NCBI GenBank assembly: GCA_018806915.1 | Contig: JAGKQI010000090.1 | Location: forward strand, 868,001-932,000 | Direction: 5' to 3' | DNA length: 64,000 nt | DNA from: Phytophthora colocasiae | Taxonomy: Eukaryota > Oomycota > Peronosporomycetes > Peronosporales > Peronosporaceae | Shown here: piece by piece, positions 20,575 through 29,994 of the stretch | Numbering within the stretch: position 1 is the stretch's first letter | Layout: each line of letters starts with the position of its first letter | Position numbers and translations under genes: made by a program | Notes under the pieces: model-generated | Databases searched by the model: none | Seen by the model: only the letters and a program-made list of their open reading frames with translations | Told to the model about the DNA's origin: nothing

Positions 20575-22688
20575 CAGGGGTCTCCAAAAATGTATTGTTA
20601 TTGAAAAAGGGGTATTATTGTAGGGGGACAATAAGGGAGGGAGCGGCCATCTCAATATTTGGCACTTACGCAATTATTGAAAAGGGGTCTCTATCTACTT
20701 CTTACAGATTAAGAACTACGGTTTTAGAGATCTGCTTCTTCTTCGTTGTCGTCCTCAACTGCGCGTTTCACGGCGTTCGAAATCACTTCGTCCGTCACTA
20801 AGTCCCAGTTCATCTTCAGGTAAAGTAAGGTCTCGAGCGTCTCATGACTGATGCTTTTCCGAAGATACCCCAGCATGCACTTAATCTTGGAGAAAAGACG
20901 CTCTACTTGTACCGAAGTGGCTGGCAGCCACGTGAGATCCGAGTATATTGATGCCTCCTTTACGCGCAGTGCAGCTCGAATGTTGATCGACTCCATCACT
21001 TCTTTTCCTGTACGCCGTCGTTTTTTGCCTGATGTCTCCAAGTTGGTTTCCGGTTCTTCTTGGATACGGCGCCGTTTTGCCTTCTTACTGGCAGATTTTG
21101 CAGCGCGTGCTGCTACAATTTCTGGGCGGATGAGTCTAGCCAGCGTTGCGGATTCTTTGGTGGTTAGGACAGAATCCTGATTATTTTGTACCTTCACGAC
21201 AGCTCTTTCAAAGTCCTTGGACTGAATAATGGTGGCTTCGGTTGATAGGCGTGTCTTCATCTCTGGAAACTCTAACAACAGCTCGTCAAAAATATCACGT
21301 ACCAGGCTCAAAGAGATTTTGTCGGTTTGTAGCTTCTGCGTTGTCGAATCTAGTATCTTCAGGTCCTCCAAGAGCTGCATGATCTGAACGTGTTCCTCTG
21401 CGGATGGCAAGAAGTCGACAATGGGTTTGCGCCGATAGTCTGAATCCGGTACGTCCTTGGGAAGATCCCGTTCGACTTGCGTGTCGTTGACGAAAAGATG
21501 TAGATACGGCTGGAGTTCTTCGTACCGACGCAGAAGTCGGAACACCCCACTCCATCGGATTTCATGGAGCGGAACAGGCTTGAGTTTGCAACCGTTCCTT
21601 CTCAAAATGGCTATGCGCTTGACCGTCTTGAGTTTGCGCTGAAGCGTCGCGATTTTTTTTATTAAAGGCATGGAAGCTTTAATGTGATCTTGCACAGCAA
21701 GGTTGAATCTGTGTGAGGCACAACCAATCATGGGAACTCCCGTCCGCTTCGAGATAGCACAGTTAGTGTTCATGTTGTCACACACAACCGCCACTAGATT
21801 GCTCAGGTCTAATTTGTAGTGGTCCAGAATCATATCCAAGAACTGAATATGCTCGTCAGCTGACATTGATGTTTCGTCCACGAAAGTAGAAAGAGCCAAG
21901 AAACGAGTCATCGTCTTAGTAGCCACAAATACGGCCAGTGAATGCTGGGCAGAGTCCGTCAAACCGTCAAATATCAGCACGTATTGCTGACTTTTGAGCT
22001 CTTCTATAATAGCAGGTTCCATTAATTCCACGCAGCTTTTCATTCGCGCGAGAAGTGTTTTCGAGTTGATCTTGTTGTACTTAACCGCTTCTCGAAACAC
22101 GTCGTCATCGACTGACGAAAATGGAAGATCCTTAAGCACTACAAGTTTCATCCAACCATGCGTAGTACGGGAGTCCTTATCGACAAACATGTCCATAGTG
22201 ACGGGGATTCGTTGTCGAACGCAACGCTCCAGCACTCGCTCATAGTCTGGGTGGTGCCGCAGATGCGAGATGAGGTTATGATAGCCGCGACTTCGGTCCT
22301 GAAAGATGAAGGTGTTGCATCCGTTGCAGGTTCTTCCTCCGCTTGTTTGGTCTCGATACATCAACGAACAGATCTCCTTGTTCGAGAGACCAGGGTCTAA
22401 GGTAGCCATGGATGACGAGGGTGAACAAGTTGAGTAGAAGAGTGTTGGACTTGGTTCGCAAAATCGGAAATGCCAGCATGAGAGTGGCTGTGGTCCCCGG
22501 CACGGTATAACGCCCACCGGGAGAGGTTTCGAGGACTGCTTTACTCCTCGACTCTTACCGGATCTTTATAGTATCTTACAAGTTGAAGTTGACAATAATA
22601 TTGTCAATTAAGGGTACGTTCATCAATAAGGGATTGAGACGCCTCCAGCCCCGTCAATCCCTAATCCCTACTTATTTGGAGAGCCCTG
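20575..22688 (-). mobile_element. complete hAT-superfamily DNA transposon (about 2.1 kb)
   Basis: The ends are CAGGGGTCTCCAAA at 20575 and its near-perfect reverse complement TTTGGAGAGCCCTG at 22688 (13 of 14 match). They lie inside an 8/9-bp target duplication in ARM gene A. Inside is one uninterrupted transposase frame. A repeated TTATTGAAAAGGGG-like motif lies next to the left end at about 20597 and 20675. Intact transposase, matching ends and identical target repeats point to a recent insertion that may still be mobile. Confidence 0.88.
20724..22409 (-). CDS. hAT transposase
   Basis: ATG at 22409 gives 561 residues; an in-frame extension further upstream lacks an ATG. It begins with a BED-type zinc finger (CNGCNTFIF...NLISHLRHH). 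The RNase-H-like core follows, with acidic residues in IFDGLTDSAQHSLAVF and VVCDNMNTNCAISKRTG and the CASHRFNLAVQDH motif. A basic stretch (KKAKRRRIQEE) looks like a nuclear signal. The hATC dimerisation region (WLPATSVQVERLFSKIK, then LRKSISHETLETLLYLKMNW) ends it. Length and order are normal for the superfamily. It cuts and pastes the element in the nucleus. No stop or shift is visible. Confidence 0.88.
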   Translation of the reverse strand: MATLDPGLSNKEICSLMYRDQTSGGRTCNGCNTFIFQDRSRGYHNLISHLRHHPDYERVLERCVRQRIPVTMDMFVDKDSRTTHGWMKLVVLKDLPFSSVDDDVFREAVKYNKINSKTLLARMKSCVELMEPAIIEELKSQQYVLIFDGLTDSAQHSLAVFVATKTMTRFLALSTFVDETSMSADEHIQFLDMILDHYKLDLSNLVAVVCDNMNTNCAISKRTGVPMIGCASHRFNLAVQDHIKASMPLIKKIATLQRKLKTVKRIAILRRNGCKLKPVPLHEIRWSGVFRLLRRYEELQPYLHLFVNDTQVERDLPKDVPDSDYRRKPIVDFLPSAEEHVQIMQLLEDLKILDSTTQKLQTDKISLSLVRDIFDELLLEFPEMKTRLSTEATIIQSKDFERAVVKVQNNQDSVLTTKESATLARLIRPEIVAARAAKSASKKAKRRRIQEEPETNLETSGKKRRRTGKEVMESINIRAALRVKEASIYSDLTWLPATSVQVERLFSKIKCMLGYLRKSISHETLETLLYLKMNWDLVTDEVISNAVKRAVEDDNEEEADL

Positions 22689-23967
22689 GCTATGAGCGGT
22701 GGAATGGCACCGGCTGAAGCAATCTTGCATTGGTACGGTCCGCTGCTAGTAATCCTAAAGCTGTTGCCGCTTTATCCTTTTGGCCAGGAGTTCCATCTCG
22801 AATCATTGCCACTAGTGGTGGAATAGCTCCAGCATCTGCAATTGCGATTTTCTTTTCAGGAGCGAGAAACGCTAACAAGGCAGCGGCCGATTCTTTCGCG
22901 ACGTCATCTCCGATTTGTACCATATTCACGAGCAAGGGAATACCTCCACTTGCAACAATCTCCGAGTTTATCGTCGGTGTATGTGTTGAGAGGTTCCAGA
23001 GTGCCGAAACTGCAGCGAATTTCTGATTTTGCGTTCCAGATTTCATCAAATTCACTAATGGACCAACAACCCCCACTGAAACAATCGCTGCAGCATTGGT
23101 AGATACCGTTGCGAGGTTCGTTAGAGCTCTGACAGCTTTTTCCTTCTGGATATCATTACCTGCACGTACGAGATCGACCAAGAACGGAATCGCTCCGGCC
23201 GACGTGATCATCACTTTGTTGCCTTCAACTACCGACAAATTCCACAATGCTCCAGCAGCATACTCCTTCTCAATGTCAGTACCAGAACGAATCAACTCTA
23301 CCAACGTTGGAATCGCTCCAGTATCTGCAATGGTCGTTTGATTGGCGGAAGATTCCGATAACCTAGAAATCGCCAGTAAAGCGCAGTCCTTTTGCCCTTG
23401 AGTACCGTCTCGAATCAACTTGACCAAAGGTGGAATCCCACCAGCAGTAGCAATGAGAATTTGATTACTTGAGGTTGCAGACAGTTTGGCCAACACCCCA
23501 GCAGCAGATTCCTGGTGGCGATCAGTGCCAAATCGAATTGCCTTGACAAGGAATGGAATTCCACCAGAATTGACAATTTCCGCTTGGTTAGAAGCTGTAG
23601 TTGCCAGGTTAAGTAACGCAACAGTTGCTATGGCTTTGACACTGCTGCTGTGACCCCGGAGGTAATGAACCAAAGGTGGAATCGCCCCTGAAGCAGCGAT
23701 GAGATCTCTCATCTCCATGGCCATTGACAATTTTGATAACGTTTCAACTGCATGAGCTTTCTGTCCACCATTGCCATCACGTACTAGGGCCACTAATGGA
23801 GGGATACCACCAGCGTTGACAATGGCAAGACGGTTGGCATCTGTGGTTGATAACGTTGTCAATGCTTCAGTTGCTTTTCGTTTCTCACTGGAACTTCCTT
23901 CTGTCAGTAGAGTCACCAACGCTGGGATGTTTTCCGCAGTCACTTGGACGGAGAGTTGTTGACCCAT

Positions 23968-24476
23968 TTTCCGACTTGGTGTCTTCGAGGTAAATGCGAG
24001 ACTGGCCAAACTTCTAGGTGCAGAAGGAGGAGCAAGTACTACTTGAAGTACATGTAGCCATCAAAATCGTTGAAGTCAGCAGCGATAGTGTAGCTAGCTA
24101 CTGTCATAAAAAACGATGCCTGTAGAGAATGGTTGCTAGTAATGAAATCGATGTGATAATAACTGCAATCAAAGTAGTTTTTTTTTGGGGGGGGGCAAAA
24201 CTTTTCGTATAAATGTATGTAAGTGAACGCGTTTCCGAGCTGTCTTGCCACCTGGGTGAGAGAATGAGAGATAACCTGTTTTCGTGTTGGGATTAAAAAA
24301 AAAGGAATGAATAACCATGAACGACGCTACTCCATTGCGAATATCTTCAAGATGGAAACGGATTCATATTTCCTACTCTTTGTTTTGCAGCCAACAACCC
24401 AGTACAAGTTGATGAATTCAAAGCTTCACGAAACTCGTCATTATCAGAATTTACTCGAACAGAACGACTGCTGTTC
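23968..24476. other. divergent region between ARM genes A and B
   Basis: About 509 bp between the two start codons, including a T8 run followed by G9 at about 24179-24196 and an A-run near 24295. Presumably holds both promoters. No gene seen. Confidence 0.45.
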
Positions 24477-26611
24477 ATGGGAGGCCAACATTCTATTGAG
24501 GCATGTGCGGAAGATATCCCGAAACTGGTGGTGACGCTCTCCAAAGGCAGTTCCTCACGCAAGACAACGGCACTCGTTGCACTAAACAAGTTATCGGAGA
24601 ATGAAGAAAATAAAGTTGCGATCACGGCAGTACATGGAATTCTTCCGTTGGTCGTTCTAGCTCGCGATGGAGATTCAGCACAAAAAACTCTTTCAGTTAG
24701 TGTTTTGTCGAATTTATCCGTGAACGACGCCAGTAAAGTGGCAATCGCAATTGCTGGTGGAATTCCTGTGGTGATAAAACTAGCAGAAGTTGGTGACTAC
24801 ATTCAAAAAGCCAAAGCTGCACTAACTCTGTGGGGGTTGTCGAATGACAATATCAACAAGGTGGCAATTGCAGCATCCGGTGGGATTCCAGTACTGGTGG
24901 CTTCGGTACGAGATGGCAAAGGTGTGCAGATTGAATTCGCAGCAGCAGCTCTTTTGAATTTGGCAGTGAATGTTGACAATCGAGTGACTATTGCTGACGC
25001 TGGCGGGATTCCTCCACTGATAAAACTGATGTGTATTGGGAACACAATTCAAACGTCAAAAGCTCTTGGAGCGTTGGTGAATTTATCGGCGAATCCTGAG
25101 AACAAAGTGGCGATTGTAGCAGCTGGAGGTATCCGTGCTCTTGTTCAGTTGTTGAAATATGGGGACAATGTATTCAAAAGGAGAAGGCAACGCTTTTGAC
25201 GTCAAGTTTGGCGCTAAATGACGATAATAAAGTTGCTATCGCTGTGGCTGGGGCCGTCCCTCCGTTGGTGAGGCTAGTACGGGAAGGAAACGCAGTCCAA
25301 AAAGAAAATGCAGCTACAGCATTGTGGATTTTATCCATCGACGATGCGAATAAGGTAAGAATCCAAGTTGCAGGTGGGATATCTCCTTTGATGGAGTTAG
25401 TACGAAGTGGGAATGATACTCAGAGAAAAAAAGCTCTGCGGGCATTGTCGAATTTGTCATCGGAAAATAGCAACAAAGTGTTAATCGCAGAAGGCTATGG
25501 CATTTCACTATTGATGATGTTAACCAGCTATGACGATCGTGAAGTACAAGACGCTGGTGCAGTTATCCTGTGGAATCTGTCCGTAAACGTTGATGCTCAA
25601 GATATGATCGTGAACATAGGAACGATTTCAGCACTTCTAGTACTATTGCGTGATGGAAATGAGATACAGAAGGTGAGTGCCAACACAATACTATCCAACC
25701 TATTGGCAAATCCAACCCACAAGGATATGATCCATGCAATGGGAGGTCACTCCGGTTTAAACTCTGCTGGTGCCTGCATTGCAAAACTCATAGAAAATTT
25801 GGGGTCTGCTTCTCTAAGAAAGAGAACGAGAATCGTTCGCGCTCTGGCCAAGTTGACAGAAGCAGACGACTATAGAGAAGCTCTGTTGCTGGAGGGGGTA
25901 CCACCATTGACCGAATTCGTCATGTACAGTAAACTGGAGATCGGGTCGTTGCAGGAAAATGCTGTAGTGGTGCTTCGGAACCTTGCAATTAGTGCGGAAG
26001 GGAGACTTGCAGTCCAGCAAGCTGGTGGTGTCGAAACGTTGGTGGAATTAATCCGTATTAACGGTTCTGCTATAACGAGGGAGGTTGTAGCAGCATTGCG
26101 GAATTTGTCAATCAATACGGAGATTGCTGGTACCATCGTATCGCTCGGTGGGGTTCCACCTCTTATCCGGCTACTGCACTATGGCTGCGATCGTCAGAAG
26201 GACGATGCACTTGGAGTGTTAAAAAATACTTCGCTCAATGTCAAGGGCGTAAAGGAGATCGTTGCCACCGGAGGAATTCCGCTGTTATCAACTTTATGTG
26301 AAGATGGGACCATCAACCAGAAGCACCTCGCTGCAGCTACGTTGGCGAACATTTCCGTGAGTGCAGATACCAGATCGGCCATCCGTGGAGCAGGTGGATT
26401 CTCTGCAGTGCTGATGTTAGCTCTCTACGGAACTTGGTCAGCGCGCGAGTATAGTGCAATGACACTGTGGCATTGCTCTCTGAACAAGGACAACAAAGTC
26501 ATAAGAGCTGGAGCGGAAGCAATCCTTCGTTTGGTTGCAGCGATTCGGAAGGGAGATGATATTCAAGTGAGGAAAGATTCGAAAGCTGTAGCTACTTTTT
26601 TCTCCAAATGA
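24477..26611 (+). pseudogene. Armadillo-repeat protein gene B, one frameshift
   Basis: ATG at 24477 (MGGQHSIEACAEDIPKLVVT). The first frame (24477-25199) encodes about 5-6 Armadillo repeats and then derails in the repeat reading GDNVFKRRRQRF. A one-base loss near 25167 explains it: the other frame continues immediately with the expected QKEKATLLTSSLALNDDN and runs to 26611, adding about ten more repeats. Total would be about 710 residues. As written the protein would stop after 240 residues. The MGxxxS start and the repeat consensus are shared with genes A, C and D. It could equally be a sequencing error; reads or transcripts would decide. Confidence 0.8.
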
Positions 26612-26809
26612 CAATTCCACTGGGTCATGGGATACTTGCCCAGAGATCGGTTCAAGGGTATATTATCGTTGGGTTTGAAACAGACAGGCACTTCTAGCAA
26701 TTTCATTGTGACAATGAACTTCTCCTTTACAAATGAGGATTTTCAATACCACAATTTGATTCTTGAATGAGGAAAAACTTGATGTGCAATGATGATATTT
26801 GACTACTAA

Positions 26810-27199
26810 ATGGTCAAAGTAGTTGTCTTCTACTTGAAGTACATGATTGTTGGCGTATCCGAAGGACCGTTCCCCGTTCAGATCGGCTTGGGCGAATCCG
26901 TTGGGAGCTTGCAGATCGCGATCAAGGACACAAACAGCAACGTGACGAATATTGACATCGATAACCTACAGCTCTTTTTGGCCAAAACAGAGGGGGGGGG
27001 CGAGTGGCTCTCAGCGGATGATGAAGCTGTGACTTCTTTGCTGAGTGGAGACACCCCTGAGCTAGTGAAAAAGCTGATGAATAAAGAAATGGCACCAACA
27101 GACCTGGTTAAGGACTTCTTGAAGATGCTCCGAGGTGTTTTCATTGGTATTTCGATCTGTGTGGTTGGGGTAAAATATGAACAGCGCGCGGTTTACTAG
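26810..27199 (+). pseudogene. internally deleted Crinkler (CRN) gene
   Basis: The first about 105 residues are the amino-terminal CRN module, nearly identical to the CRN at 46773 (VSEGPFPV, VGSLQIAIKDTNSN, LQLFLAKTEGG). After about 27130 the frame jumps directly to a match with the last residues of the full-length CRNs (ISICVVGVK, against ISIRVVGIK). About 1.6 kb holding the P-loop and following domains is missing. The frame stays open across the junction (129 residues), so a short protein with only the translocation module is possible, but a deletion remnant is the simpler reading. It sits between ARM genes B and C. Confidence 0.78.
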
Positions 27200-28035
27200 T
27201 ACAAAGACAAAAGACGAGGTGATTGAGAGAGAATTGGAGCAACATCGCGACTCAGTACATTTGGTTAATCGGCAGTAACTTGACCTTTTGTCTCATCGAG
27301 ATTGGTGCGGCAATTGCTGATGTCACGTCGTTCAATTTATAAAAGTTTGGGAAAGTTGCTTTCATTGCGTGACCTTCAGCATCGCTGGTAATCTACCTGC
27401 ATAATTGATGTCAAAGTTGGTGTCTGCGCTCACAGACAGGTTCGCCAACGTAGCTGCAACGAGTATTTTTTTCCCGTCATTCCTACTTTGCAGCAACGAT
27501 CTTCTTGATTCTCTTGGCATTGAGCGAAAGCCCCCACTGAACCCTCATGCAACAGAACGTGGGTACCAATTTCTACGTAGTACTACATGTAGTACTACAT
27601 TTTGCATGTACTACTTCGATGTTTTGGGATGCAAATCAAAACTGCTATGATACTGAAGAGTATACTCCATAGTTACAATGATAGCCGTATTCCTAATCGA
27701 TTCAAGCACTGTCAGTGATCTACTAAGGCGCGCGACTGCGCGCTATATCCAACAACCTCCTGAGCTAGCGAGGCACGTGACTGTGCGACTCAGTGGGTTG
27801 CTTCCTAGCGAGCGCTGTTGCTGAGTCATTCTATATCACTACTAATTCTAATTAGTATCGAAGAATTTACTACCACTTCAAAAAAACGCTAAACCAATAA
27901 TTATTCAACGCTACTACCCAGTATTTGCCACTACTACTCTGCAAAGTGTTGCATGAATCCACTTGCGTGAATCAATGGGTGCACTCCACTCAAATCACCC
28001 GCCGACCTGGCGACATTCCCGAATCCTCCCTAGCT
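27200..28035. other. intergenic region with a 22-bp palindrome and an ARM relic
   Basis: Holds a perfect 22-bp palindrome at 27577-27598 (arms GTAGTACTACA) and the small inverted ARM relic listed separately. Sequence around 27720-27830 is rich in GCGC and short inverted motifs. No further gene found. Confidence 0.45.
27370..27470 (-). pseudogene. relic of one Armadillo repeat, inverted relative to its neighbours
   Basis: On the minus strand this stretch reads LVAATLANLSVSADT, very close to LAAATLANISVSADT near the end of ARM gene B (plus strand). About one repeat is left, without start or stop. It shows that the ARM array has been rearranged locally. Confidence 0.5.
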
Positions 28036-29690
28036 ATGGGCCAACAGCAATCGCTTGATACACGAGGAGTCTCCGCTCTTGCGTCGCAGTTAGCTGAAGG
28101 AAGTCCCACCGAGAAGAAGAAGGCGGCCACTGCGTTGTCCAAACTGTCGAAGATTGAAGTGAGTCAAGTCGCTGCTGTTGGTTCCGACGTTGTCCGTGCA
28201 TTGGTGACACTTGTTCGGGACGGACCAAAAGGCCACAAGACAGTCGCTACTTTGGCTCTAGCGAAACTATCGAAGAGCAGTGAGAACCGAACTGCAATTG
28301 TCACTGCTAGAGGGATTCCAGTATTAGTGAAGCTTCTGGGAATAGGCAACAGTGCCCAAAAGGACAATGCAGTGTCGGTTCTGTTCAATCTGTGCATGAG
28401 CAGAAGCTACAGGCTTGAAATCGCAGCTTCGGGAGCTATTACATTGCTTGTAACGCTGCTTCGAGACGGTAGAGAGAGAAAGCGGCGGGGGTGTTGGCTT
28501 CATTAGCTACGAACGTTAAGAATCGGGCTGAGATCACTTCTCTGCGAGGAATTCGACCCTTAGTGGATGTGGTGCGATCTGACGCAACAGGAGCGAGAGT
28601 GAACGCACTGTCCGCTTTGTGGGCTTTATCTGAAGACGACACAGCCAAGACAGCGATCGTAGCTGCTGGCGGAGTTGAGCTATTGGTCAAGCAGTTGAAA
28701 AGTGAAGGAGAATACCCGAAAGAAGTTGCTGCTGGTACATTGTTGAATTTGTCGATGGCAAAGGAGAACAGAGTAGCAATTGCAGCAGCTGGGGCGACGT
28801 CACCTTTGTTGGAGTTGCTAAGTACAGGTAATGAAATCCACAAGATCCGAGCTGTGAACACATTGGCGAACCTTGCGGGTGTTCCTGAGTGTCAAATAGC
28901 TATTGCAACGTCAGGAGGAATCGCATCAGTTGTGGCTTTGATGAAGAATGGTACTTCTTCTCAGAGAGAATGCGCTTTGACAACGCTGTCGAAGCTTTCA
29001 GGAAGTTCCAACAGAATCAACTCTGCGTTGGCAGCTCCAGAAATCGTTGTTATTGTGGTGAAGATGATGCGTAGTGGCTCTAATTCGGTCAAGCAAGACG
29101 CCGTCCGGATGTTGGCGAATCTGTCAGCTAGTTCGTACAATTCGGCGATCGCTCTTGCAGGTGCTATCCCCCATCTAGTGGCTTTACTGTGGAATGACTG
29201 CACGTCCGTGAGAAGGAAAGCTGTGATGATACTCGCCAATATGGCAGTGGAGCCTACGAACCGCGTGACAATTGCTAATGCTGGAGGGATTTCACCCTTG
29301 TTGATGTTGGTTCGAGATGGCGAGGAAGATCTCAAGGAGATGGCTACACTTGTCCTCTCGGATTTAGCAAAGAACCCAGAGAATAAAGTGGCGATTCGAG
29401 CTTCCGGAGGGGTTAAAGCGTTCGCGCAGCTTCTGGAAAGTGGGAATAAGGCCCAGAAACAAAATGCAGCTCTAGCCTTGTCGATTCTCTATCTTGATAG
29501 TCGCAGCACTGCGGCGGTTGTAGCTGGTGGTGGGATTTCTCCTCTCATGGTGCTCGCCCGTGATGGAATTAATCAAGAGAAAGTCTACACGACTCAAGTG
29601 TTATCCAACTCGTCCGCGAGTACAAACAGCAGCTCGTCCTCAAGTTTGCGCTGGAATCCAGCGTGCGAAGATGGCTACTGGTGCATGTGA
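28036..29690 (+). pseudogene. Armadillo-repeat protein gene C, one frameshift
   Basis: ATG at 28036 (MGQQQSLDTRGVSALASQLA). The frame encodes about three repeats and breaks at LLRDGRERKRRG near 28480. The frame that continues reads REKAAGVLASLATNVKNRAE, i.e. the expected end of that repeat, so one base is missing within a GAGAGAGAAA stretch. The second part runs to 29690 with about nine repeats and ends in a serine-rich tail. The full protein would be about 550 residues. It shares the MGxxxS start with the other three genes. Alternating GA near the break is a place where real slippage or a base-calling error could occur. Confidence 0.8.
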
Positions 29691-29994
29691 TTCATCTTCG
29701 AGTTTTTCCATCTGGAGCCCTGTCCATGTAATTCAAGTTCGCGTGCTTCAGAATCGCTCCCGGTGTTCCAGGAGGAATGTTCCGCCCTGCAACTTTTCGC
29801 TTACGTTCTAACTTATTCCCTTTCGAATCCAATCTAACCGTTTTATAAATTGTTGACATCCTATTCATTTTCTTGTACTATTTCAAGACCTCTCTTCGAA
29901 TATCAATTATTATAATGCATCATTTCTCAAGATCTCCAAATTTGTACGCTCTCTTTTGTCTTCACTTTCGAAAACACCAAGCAGCGCCTTCAAG
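29691..29994 (+). promoter_or_regulatory. upstream region of the PFK-2/FBPase-2 gene with initiator-like site
   Basis: TCATTTCTCAAGATCTCC at 29920-29937, followed by AAATTTG, resembles the combined oomycete initiator and flanking-region motif and lies about 60 nt before the ATG at 29995. The rest of the 300 bp shows no gene. Confidence 0.4.

Larger units (their letters stand above)
20566..22697. repeat. target-site duplication of the hAT element
   Basis: GCTATGAGC occurs at 20566-20574 and 22689-22697, directly flanking the element. hAT elements make 8-bp duplications; one base of the nine is shared by chance with the element end. Confidence 0.85.
18648..23967 (-). pseudogene. Armadillo-repeat protein gene A, frameshifted and split by a hAT element
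   Basis: Start ATG at 23967 (MGQQLSVQVTAENIPALVTL). The 5' part (23967-22698) and 3' part (20565-18648) together would encode about 1,070 residues, built almost wholly of 41-42-residue Armadillo repeats (GGIPPLVxLLRxGNxxQKxxAxxALxNLS). A Pro/Ala/Thr-rich linker lies near 20,100-20,220. The coding sequence is interrupted by a hAT element at 20575-22688. Removing the element and one copy of its target duplication restores an exact repeat (GAIPPLIALAQSGNDLQ). One base is also missing about 45 nt upstream of the insertion (after ADRTN), which shifts the frame. The MGxxxS start could be N-myristoylated, as in Vac8. Confidence 0.85.

Noticed and set aside
24803..25045. minus-strand frames inside ARM genes
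   Set aside because: ARM repeats regularly yield repetitive antisense frames. They recur in all four paralogues and carry no signal.
25167..25199. programmed ribosomal frameshift in ARM gene B
   Set aside because: No slippery heptamer of the known kinds and no downstream pseudoknot visible. A simple one-base loss explains it.
27720..27830. GCGC-rich tract considered as a CRISPR-like or tandem array
   Set aside because: No regular unit or spacing, and CRISPR arrays are not expected in a eukaryotic nuclear genome.
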